From: JALYOC01 sp036675345 | GTDB taxonomy: Bacteria; Myxococcota; Myxococcia; Myxococcales; Myxococcaceae | DNA length: 64,000 nucleotides | Direction: 5' to 3' | Assembly (NCBI GenBank): GCA_036675345.1 | Contig: JAKFFE010000019.1 | Location: 468,068-532,067, forward strand | In this document: positions 1 to 5,895 of the stretch, one piece after another | How the letters are laid out: each line of letters opens with the position of its first letter | Position numbering within the stretch: position 1 is the first letter of the stretch | Notes under the pieces: model-generated | The model's input: only the letters and a program-made list of their open reading frames with translations | Databases searched by the model: none | Told to the model about the DNA's origin: nothing | Position numbers and translations under genes: made by a program

Positions 1-2
1 CG

Positions 3-251
3 GGCACGTTGATTCTCCGACCGGAGTGGGAGAAGCGCGCCGCGCACCGACGCGGCCTGCGGGTGTTCCAGACCCACGGCGAGCAGGACCCGATCCTGCC
101 CTTCTCCAACGCGGTGGCGCTGCGGGAGCTGCTGGTGCAAGCAGGGCTGGAGGTGGAGTTCCTGCCCTTCCGGGGAGGTCACACCATCGCCGGGCCGGCG
201 CTGCGAAGGTTCGCCGCGCTGATCGAGGGTTGTCTGCCCGCGGCACCCTGA
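3..251 (+). CDS. Alpha/beta hydrolase, C-terminal part (phospholipase/carboxylesterase type)
   Basis: The reading frame is open from the window edge, so only about the last 82 residues are present. HGEQDPILPF carries the expected catalytic Asp and FRGGHTI the catalytic His of the Abhydrolase_2 (phospholipase/carboxylesterase) family; the Ser nucleophile elbow would lie upstream. The spacing of about 38 residues between Asp and His is normal for this family, which hydrolyses short esters in the cytoplasm. The in-frame TTG at 9 is not a likely start because homology is already under way. The exact substrate cannot be inferred. Confidence 0.75.
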   Translation, partial: GTLILRPEWEKRAAHRRGLRVFQTHGEQDPILPFSNAVALRELLVQAGLEVEFLPFRGGHTIAGPALRRFAALIEGCLPAAP

Positions 252-372
252 GCACGGTCCCCCGCTGTCAACGGTTGCTCGCCTGGTCTGCTGACCGGGG
301 AGCGACCGCTCACTTCACCCCGGCCGACCGGATCTACCTTCCTGCCCGTACGGAGTTGAGGGGGGAATACCG

Positions 373-693
373 ATGAAGACTTTCCTTCAGAGGCTGTGCC
401 TCTTCGGGTTGCTTGCGACGACGGGCTTTGTGCTCTCGAACTGCCAACGGCAGGCGGAAGAAGAGGACGCTGCTTTGGAGCGGACCGGGCCGTCGATGAG
501 CGCAGGCGAGGGGATGAGGGGCGCGGCCGCCGACGCCGGAGTGGTCGGTTCGGTGGACGCCGGAGTGGTCGGTTCGATCGATGCCGGAGTGGTCGGTTCG
601 ATGGACGCCGGCATGGTCGGCTCGATGGACGCGGGCATGGTCGGCTCGATGGACGCGGGAGTGGTCGGCTCGATGGACGCGGGCATGCGCTGA
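373..693 (+). CDS. Small repeat-bearing lipoprotein
   Basis: A 106-residue protein with an N-terminal signal (MKTFLQRLCLFGLLATTG) ending in a lipobox-like VLSNC, so it is probably lipid-anchored. The mature part has an acidic stretch (EEEDAA) followed by six perfect 8-residue units DAG(V/M)VGS(V/I/M) and a partial seventh, DAGMR. A purine-rich ggggggaata stretch precedes the ATG as ribosome binding site, and a -10-like TACCTT lies about 40 nt upstream. No catalytic domain is visible. The function is unknown; the repeat may act as a flexible spacer. Confidence 0.7.
   Translation: MKTFLQRLCLFGLLATTGFVLSNCQRQAEEEDAALERTGPSMSAGEGMRGAAADAGVVGSVDAGVVGSIDAGVVGSMDAGMVGSMDAGMVGSMDAGVVGSMDAGMR
532..690 (+). 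repeat. 24-bp in-frame tandem repeat encoding DAGxVGSx
   Basis: Six consecutive 24-bp units (532-675) plus a 15-bp partial unit encode DAGVVGSV, DAGVVGSI, DAGVVGSM, DAGMVGSM, DAGMVGSM, DAGVVGSM and DAGMR. Because the unit is a multiple of three, gain or loss of copies would change protein length without breaking the frame. Confidence 0.9.
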
Positions 694-838
694 GCCGAGG
701 CCAGCGTCCTGTTGCGCACAGACTGACGGATCGTGGGATCCGACCCGTCGTCTGTCGGACATCGAAGCTGTCACCTCCGCTCCACACTTCGGTGAACAGG
801 ACCGCGACCGTTTGATCGTCCGGAGCCCAGGTGGTGCC

Positions 839-1171
839 ATGCGCGCCCAATCCTCGAGGACGGTCATGACGCATACCGCAGGTGACGTGGAAGCAGCGTG
901 GGAGCACCCGGTTCCAGTCAACGCCACCCTCCGGGTGGACGGGATCTTCGACGTGGGGGCGGCGCTGAAGCTCCGGGAGGCGATCGCGCTGCTGCCCCAG
1001 AGCGAGCGCGTCCTGGTCGACTTCACCCGCACCCGCGAGTGCCATGACTTCGCCCTGGCCGCCCTGGTGCACGCGCTGGCCACCATGAACCGGACCGGGG
1101 TCGTCACCCGTGGCCTCAGCCAGCACCAGCACCGGCTGCTCCGCTACCTGGGCGAGGACACCCTGGGCTGA
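839..1171 (+). CDS. STAS-domain-like protein
   Basis: About 110 residues. After a short N-terminal arm the protein reads NATLRVDGIFDVGAALKLRE, then RVLVDFTRT, FALAALVHAL and VVTRGLSQHQHRLLRYLG. This beta-beta-alpha pattern, with a conserved-looking VLVDFT strand and an alanine/leucine helix, is that of STAS / anti-sigma-factor-antagonist folds. The usual phosphorylatable DSS motif is replaced by TRTRECHD, so classical Ser phosphorylation is unlikely. The start may be 839 (AGGTGG upstream) or 866 (GAGGA upstream). No partner kinase lies beside it. The fold is an inference from pattern only. Confidence 0.6.
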   Translation: MRAQSSRTVMTHTAGDVEAAWEHPVPVNATLRVDGIFDVGAALKLREAIALLPQSERVLVDFTRTRECHDFALAALVHALATMNRTGVVTRGLSQHQHRLLRYLGEDTLG

Positions 1172-1335
1172 AGGGCCGGTCGCTTATGTGGCCTTTCCGG
1201 CACCCCTGGCGGTGAGTCCGAGCTATCCCGTCGGCGCCCACGGCGAGTGCGCCTCGAGGACTCCCCGATCCGACACCGCGTGCGCGATGCGGAGTTCCCA
1301 GACGAGAACGAAGCGGCCGCCGGGGCTTTTAGCCC

Positions 1336-1857
1336 TTAGCGGGCTATCTGGCAGTTCTCCGCGAACGAGATGCTCAGGGGCCAGTCCCGCACTTCGTGGC
1401 AGGTTGCGATCTTCCCCTGATCGTGAGTCCGGGGTGACAACGGATCTTCCAGCGCGCGAAAAACGTCCGCGCAGGCTTGTCGATCGCGGTCGCGGGCGCC
1501 CGCTCCAAAGACGTTTCCTTCAATCTGGTAGGTCCTTCCAGATTCGCAGCCCCCGCTGAGGCGTTCACAGCGGACCCACACCTGCTGGCCACCAGGACCA
1601 TACGCCGCGACGCGACGCGAGCTCCCGCTCTGCACACAACGTGCGGAGAGGCTGACGTTCTGGAACTTTTGCTGGCACGCCTTCCGAGCTTCCTCCTCGA
1701 CCGGCGCACGCGCAGTCGCCCCGCCATCGGACGCGGAGGCAGGGACAAAACAATCGACGACCTCGGAAGCGGTCACGGTTCGCGGTGAATCGTCCGGAGT
1801 CGGAGGACAGTGGGCAACCGCGAGGACGACCAGAGCACTTCCGTATCGGAGGAACAT
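1336..1857 (-). CDS. Small lipoprotein of unknown function
   Basis: About 173 residues. The start chosen is the ATG giving MFLRYGSALVVLAVAHCPPTP, a short signal peptide with Cys at a lipobox-like position; a longer frame extension upstream is Pro/Arg-rich and looks like out-of-frame noise. The mature protein has six or more Cys (DCF, KACQQ, ARCVQS, VRCE, GCESG, ACADVF, TCHE, NCQ), which suggests disulfides in the envelope. The gene begins 7 nt after the neighbouring lipoprotein gene (1865-2926), so the two are probably one transcript. I do not recognise a family. Confidence 0.6.
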   Translation of the reverse strand: MFLRYGSALVVLAVAHCPPTPDDSPRTVTASEVVDCFVPASASDGGATARAPVEEEARKACQQKFQNVSLSARCVQSGSSRRVAAYGPGGQQVWVRCERLSGGCESGRTYQIEGNVFGAGARDRDRQACADVFRALEDPLSPRTHDQGKIATCHEVRDWPLSISFAENCQIAR

Positions 1858-1864
1858 AGAGCGA

Positions 1865-2926
1865 TCAGTTCTTCTTGGACGACGCTGGGGCGACTTCGGA
1901 CTCGCTGGAGGCCGCGGACTTCGACGGCTCGGGCGTGGCTGGGGCCGCCGGTGCAATTGAGGGAGCAACGGCCTTCGGGGCGTTCGGTTGAACCGACCTG
2001 GACTCCTTCGCCGGAGGGATCACCAGTTCGGAGGGATCCCTCAGGCCATCGACACCCAGAGCCTTGGGCGACTCGTCGCTGGAGCGCTCGGCCTTCGGGG
2101 GCGCCGGAGGTTTGATCGCTTCCAGGCACTCCTTGTTGGCCTTGGCGCAGGCCGTCTTCGCCGCTTCGTCCTTCCCCGCTGCTTCGGTACAGGCCTTGGC
2201 CCGCGCCGCGCAAAGCTCCGTCTGCGACTTGGTGTATTCGGCGATCCGCTGAAGGAGCTCGGCGTTCTCCGCCGTCGCGCTCTTGGTGACGGGCCTGGAG
2301 ATGCTCTGGATGAGCCGGAGCGCATTCACCTGCAGCGTCACGTAGTCGTGGCCCTTCTCGATGTGACCGTTCGCCGCCGCCTCGCAGAGGCGATAGAGAA
2401 ACTCGCGCGCGAGCAGGACCTGCTGCGACCGCCCTCCGAGTTCTGCCACCGTCACCGCGAGGCGCGCCGCGGCCTGGAGGTTCGCGCTGCCGCTGGCGGA
2501 GGTGGATGCGGAGGTGCTCGCGGAGTTGGAGCGCGAGTAGCGGCTCTGGGTCGCGTTCTCATACGACGCGATCGCGTCTTGCAGTTCCTTGCGCAGTGTC
2601 TCGTTCTCAGCCGAGAGCGCTGCGGTGGTCGAGGCGGAGAGCGCCTGGGACGCCTGGTAGGCGGCGGATGCCGACCCGCTTCCACTGGCGTCCGAACCCA
2701 GCGCGACGTCCGGCATCGGCTCGGCGCAGTACTGAACCGCCGCCTTACCTTCGCGAAGGAAGGCGAGCCGCAGGTCCGCCGGCGTGGAGAAGGAGACGAC
2801 GGAGGTCCCGTCCTTCGACTGCTCGTGCGTATCCAATTTCACGTTGCGCTGGGGACCGATACATCCCGACGCGAACAAGACGGCAACAAACCCCACCAAC
2901 TCCACTTCGCTTCGACCATCCCGCAT
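1865..2926 (-). CDS. Lipoprotein with Ser/Ala-rich and coiled-coil segments
   Basis: About 353 residues. The start at 2926 is preceded by GAGGAGG at ideal spacing and gives MRDGRSEVELVGFVAVLFASGC with the lipobox ASGC; the in-frame ATG 33 nt upstream lacks this. After a short globular part (STPADLRLAFLREG) there is a predicted helix (ENETLRKELQDAIASYENA), a Ser-rich SASTSASTSASGSA tract, a helical middle with Cys pairs (CAARAKACTEAAG, CAKANKECLEA) and an Ala/Pro/Ser-rich tail. It is likely periplasmic-facing. Function unknown; it is cotranscribed with the next small lipoprotein. Confidence 0.65.
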   Translation of the reverse strand: MRDGRSEVELVGFVAVLFASGCIGPQRNVKLDTHEQSKDGTSVVSFSTPADLRLAFLREGKAAVQYCAEPMPDVALGSDASGSGSASAAYQASQALSASTTAALSAENETLRKELQDAIASYENATQSRYSRSNSASTSASTSASGSANLQAAARLAVTVAELGGRSQQVLLAREFLYRLCEAAANGHIEKGHDYVTLQVNALRLIQSISRPVTKSATAENAELLQRIAEYTKSQTELCAARAKACTEAAGKDEAAKTACAKANKECLEAIKPPAPPKAERSSDESPKALGVDGLRDPSELVIPPAKESRSVQPNAPKAVAPSIAPAAPATPEPSKSAASSESEVAPASSKKN

Positions 2927-3039
2927 TGCTCTGTTCCTCCTCAAACCCAGGAGAAACAAACCACAATGCCTAACCGGCCCGAACAGAAAAGACCCAGCCG
3001 TGAAGACCTGGCCCTTTCATCGCCATGGCGAGGCCAATT

Positions 3040-3358
3040 TCAGTGGGCCGAGGCCGGGTGATCCGTCTCCGCCAAGATGTCCGTCCGCAGCTCAGTCTGG
3101 ATCAGCTCGTTGAATGGGGCCTCCATCTGGATGCCGAGGTCCTCGAGCTCCTGCTTCTCGAAGAGCTTCTTCACCTTCGGAAAAGGCTCATCCTCCTTTT
3201 CGCCCAGGTGGTGATCGATCAGCTCCTGCAGGACCTTCACCTTGGCGTCGAAGGTCTCGTCGGTGGGCGCGAGGTCGAGCAGGTCCGCGATCACCCGCTT
3301 GGCGGCGAGGTGCTCCTCGGCGGACTCAGAGGAGGATGTCCTGGGTGTCGTCGTCGTT
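3040..3358 (-). pseudogene. Hemerythrin (HHE) domain gene, frameshifted and 5'-truncated
   Basis: The intact 3' frame reads ESAEEHLAAKRVIADLLDL, FDAKVKVLQELIDHHLGEKE and DEPFPKVKKLFEKQELEDLG, the typical second half of bacterial HHE cation-binding proteins, with a His in EEH and the HHxxEKEDEPFP iron-ligand stretch. The residues expected just before (DTQDILL) are present but in another frame, which ends in a TGA at 3326-3328; one extra base separates DILL from ESAEEH. The first helix pair with the other ligands is not recognisable upstream. I read this as a decayed gene; a functional short protein from the GTG at 3294 is less likely. Confidence 0.7.
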
Positions 3359-3462
3359 CACCGGACCCGCCGGCAGGCCAGAAGCGGCTGCGCGGCGACC
3401 GCCTCCGGCGCGCTCCGGCCCCATAACATGTTTCATCCTGCTCCTGGGCGAGCACTAGCGAG

Positions 3463-3624
3463 GTGTTGTATCGGGGGCTGGGCCACATCCTCGAGTTCCT
3501 TCGCGCCAGGCAGATCCTCAACCCGACGGTCACCCGCTGTGTGACCACCGAGTTGGAGACCCGCGGCTGTGGTGCCTCGGGCACCAGCGGTCCGTTGATC
3601 GGCCAGGCGCTGCTGCTGCTGTAG
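3463..3624 (+). other. Short open frame, possible gene-end remnant
   Basis: A 53-codon frame reads VLYRGLGHILEFLRARQILN and ends GPLIGQALLLL before a TAG. It looks protein-like (amphipathic, then hydrophobic) but has no good start or ribosome binding site and lies among other decayed genes. No family recognised; it could be chance coding potential in GC-rich DNA. Confidence 0.2.
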
Positions 3625-3727
3625 CGACGACGGACCCTGCGCAGGAAGGCGCGCGATAGCCCTCGAGCCGAAGCGCTCGGGTGGAAGGGGGCGACACGAG
3701 GACCTCCGTGGCCCTCTGCTATTATGC

Positions 3728-3890
3728 GACAAGTCCTGGGTTGTCGGTCGTTTTCAGAAAAGGCCCGAGCGTTCGGGCGCTTGGGCCTTGGCCACCGACA
3801 AGTCCTGGGTTGTCGGTCGTTCTCATAAAGGGCCCGAGAGTTCGGGCGCTTGGGCCTCGGCCACCGACAAGTGCCGAGTGGTCGCAGAAT
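3728..3890 (+). repeat. 69-bp tandem repeat with internal hairpin
   Basis: Two full 69-bp units start at 3728 and 3797, both opening with GACAAGTCCTGGGTTGTCGG; a third, diverged partial unit starts at 3866 (GACAAGTGCCGAGTGGTCGC). Each full unit holds an inverted repeat GCCCGA-NNN-TTCGGGC in which the stem is identical and the three loop bases differ (GCG versus GAG). No start codon or frame is conserved across the units. Confidence 0.85.
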
Positions 3891-4041
3891 AGGAGGGCTC
3901 GACCCCGTCGACGTACGCGAAGGTCCACAGCGAGTCCCTGAGCTTGAGAATCTCGCGGCAGGTGCCGGCGACCTTTTTGGGGTCAGGACACGTGCCCGCC
4001 TCCGAGAGCAGTTGCTCGACCTCGCGCATCAGCGGGCGCAT
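3866..4041 (-). pseudogene. IS66-family transposase, degenerate C-terminal fragment
   Basis: The translated stretch MRPLMREVEQLLSEAG, then TCREILKLRDSLWTFAYVDG and VEPSYSATTRHL, matches the conserved region of IS66 transposases (helix, TCRxILKLxxxLWTF, then xVEPTNNxAER). The canonical NN-AER after VEP has decayed to SYSATTR, and everything upstream and downstream is missing. No terminal inverted repeats were found. The fragment abuts the 69-bp tandem repeat, so the repeat may have arisen inside or at the edge of this dead element. Confidence 0.75.
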
Positions 4042-4066
4042 CCCCTTCTGTGATCCCCCTGATCGG

Positions 4067-5113
4067 TTACGGTGTTGTTTCAGGCGTCGCCTGCGGGTTC
4101 CGGCCAAAGCGGACCGGGACCTGGAAACACCCAGCCCTCACTTCGGGCACAGGGAAGGCCCGCGGGATCAGGCACTCGGTGGCGGCCCGATCCAGCAGCG
4201 GCACTCCGCTTCCGCCGGCCACCCTGACGCCGATGGCCTCCCCTCGGTCGTCCACGCAGAACTCCAGCCGCAGCTCTCCTTGCAGACGCATCCGGCGCGC
4301 TTGTTCCGGATAGCAACCGGTGGCGGCGGTCGCCAAGCGGCGCTGAAGCAGAGCGAAGTCCTCCGCCGTGCCCGGAGCCGAGGTGGACCGGCTGCCGCTC
4401 GAAGATCCTGTCCCGGCCCCCGATGCGCCCGATGCGCCCGATGCGCCCGATGCGCCCGAGCCGGAAGTTGTCTCCGCGGCCCCAGAGCCGGGAGAGTGCT
4501 CAGAAGGCTGGGTCGGACTCCCCGGGCCCACGCCAGCGGGCGAGTCGTCCTCGCCAGCAGACGCCAGGGGAACCTGCTCTCCCCTTTCATCATCCGGGCC
4601 TGCTGGGTCTTTCGAGGCAGGAGTGGCCAGCGAAGCCGCCGCGTCCTCCTCGACGGAGGGAACCGGGGAAGAGGAGGTCTGCGCTTTCCCGGTGGCGGGC
4701 ACCGCTTGCGGCTCTTGCCCGACGAGCCCCGGCTGCTCCGCAGCTCCGGTCGAGGCTCTCCGCCGCGTGGCGTCAGTCCCCGCCGGCGCACCGGTCGAAG
4801 GTTCCGATCGCGTGGCACCAGTCCCCGTCTCCCCACCGGTCGAGGGTTCCGGCCGCGCGGCCCCAGTCCCCGCCGCCCCAGCAGTCGAGGGTTCCGCCCT
4901 CCCGACGCTCGTCCCTGCCGCTCCCCCTTCGGAGACCAACCTCACCCGGGTCGGTGCCGCGCTCAGCGACCGGACCTCGCCCACGTCCCGCGGCTGCTCT
5001 GGAGACGGCGCCGGCGCGCACTCCGCTCCTCCCCACAGGACCAACCCGACCGCGATCAGGTGGACCAGCGCGGAGGCCGCCACCGCGATCCCCGTCTCGC
5101 GGCGGAGGCTCAT
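4067..5113 (-). CDS. tonB: TonB-like energy transducer
   Basis: About 348 residues. The start overlaps the stop of the ATPase gene (ATGA). One N-terminal membrane helix (GIAVAASALVHLIAVGLVLW) is followed by a long Pro/Ser/Thr/Gly-rich periplasmic spacer with repeats of EPSTGxxxGTG and (GAS)n, then a C-terminal domain with ARRMRLQGELRLEFCVDD, GVRVAGGSGVPLLDRAA and FQVPVRFG, the TonB C-terminal pattern. It would couple proton-motive force to outer-membrane receptors. Translational coupling to a BtuD-like ATPase suggests that it serves the cobalamin receptor encoded at 19.6-21.5 kb, an inference from context. Confidence 0.8.
   Translation of the reverse strand: MSLRRETGIAVAASALVHLIAVGLVLWGGAECAPAPSPEQPRDVGEVRSLSAAPTRVRLVSEGGAAGTSVGRAEPSTAGAAGTGAARPEPSTGGETGTGATRSEPSTGAPAGTDATRRRASTGAAEQPGLVGQEPQAVPATGKAQTSSSPVPSVEEDAAASLATPASKDPAGPDDERGEQVPLASAGEDDSPAGVGPGSPTQPSEHSPGSGAAETTSGSGASGASGASGASGAGTGSSSGSRSTSAPGTAEDFALLQRRLATAATGCYPEQARRMRLQGELRLEFCVDDRGEAIGVRVAGGSGVPLLDRAATECLIPRAFPVPEVRAGCFQVPVRFGRNPQATPETTP
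4422..4457 (-). repeat. 9-bp x4 microsatellite within the TonB spacer
   Basis: Four exact copies of gatgcgccc (plus-strand reading) encode GAS/SGA triplets in the TonB-like spacer on the minus strand. The 9-bp unit preserves frame, so slippage would only change spacer length. Confidence 0.85.
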
Positions 5114-5886
5114 TCCGCCCGGCGGGGAGCGAACAAGGGCTGACCGCCCACCACCGCCTCGGCGATCGACACCTGGTAGAGCTGCTGCAGGGTCTCGGCG
5201 CGCAGCACCTGCCGGGTGTTCCCCGCGGCGAGGACGGCGCCCTCCCGGAGCAGCAGCACCCGGTCGGCGAACGCCGCCGCCAGGTTCACGTCGTGGAGGA
5301 TCGCCACCACTGCCATTCCTCCCTGGACGCGGCGGCGCAGACACTCCAGCGACTGGACCTGGTGGTGGAGATCCAGGAACGCGGTGGGCTCATCCAGGAA
5401 CAGCAGCCGTGGCTCCTGCACCAGGGCCCGGGCGAAGAACAACAGCCGCCGCTCGCCACCGGAGAGCCGGTCCACTGGCCGGTGTGCCAGCGGGAGGATC
5501 CCCAGCTCCTCCAGCGCCGCCTCGGCCCGGGTCACGTCCGCGCGCGAGGGCAGGCCCCAGCGGCCCAGGTACGGTGCTCGCCCCATCAGCACCAGCTCCA
5601 GCCCGGTGAAGCCTCCGATGGACTCGGTGTTCTGGGGAACCCAGGCGGCGAAGCGGGCCAGCTGCTCGGGAGGCCAGTCGGACAGCGGCTTGCCCTCCAG
5701 CCTCAGGGTGCCTCCGCGCAGCGGCATCATCCCCAGACACGCGCGGACCAGGGTGCTCTTGCCGGCGCCGTTGGGACCGAGGACCGCGCACAGCTCTCCG
5801 CGCTCCACCGACAGAGAGATCCCCGCGAGCACCTCGCGATCGCGGTAGCCCGCGCGGATCTCCTCCAGTTGCAGCACCGGCTCCAC
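5110..5886 (-). CDS. btuD: Cobalamin/iron-siderophore type ABC transporter ATPase
   Basis: 258 residues, the normal length for BtuD/FecE ATPases. Walker A GPNGAGKSTL is at about residue 38, the signature LSGGERRLLFFARAL at about 142, and Walker B RLLFLDEPTAFLD follows, with a D-loop. It would power import across the inner membrane with a FecCD/BtuC permease, most likely that at 11.6-12.6 kb. The start lies 9 nt from the end of the Ser/Thr kinase gene and the stop overlaps the TonB-like gene, so all three may share a transcript. The cobalamin assignment rests on the riboswitch-controlled receptor elsewhere in the window; the sequence alone would also fit siderophore or heme uptake. Confidence 0.8.
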   Translation of the reverse strand: MEPVLQLEEIRAGYRDREVLAGISLSVERGELCAVLGPNGAGKSTLVRACLGMMPLRGGTLRLEGKPLSDWPPEQLARFAAWVPQNTESIGGFTGLELVLMGRAPYLGRWGLPSRADVTRAEAALEELGILPLAHRPVDRLSGGERRLLFFARALVQEPRLLFLDEPTAFLDLHHQVQSLECLRRRVQGGMAVVAILHDVNLAAAFADRVLLLREGAVLAAGNTRQVLRAETLQQLYQVSIAEAVVGGQPLFAPRRAE

Positions 5887-5895
5887 GGGCCGTTC

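Noticed and set aside
3326..3436. A 36-codon minus-strand frame with ATG and AGGAGC upstream, considered as a small gene
   Set aside because: Its last residues (DTQDILL) match the hemerythrin family directly before the intact frame, so it is better read as the upstream part of the broken gene.
3728..3890. Tandem repeat considered as a CRISPR array
   Set aside because: Units are 69 bp and directly abutting with no unique spacers, only two full copies, and there are no cas genes.
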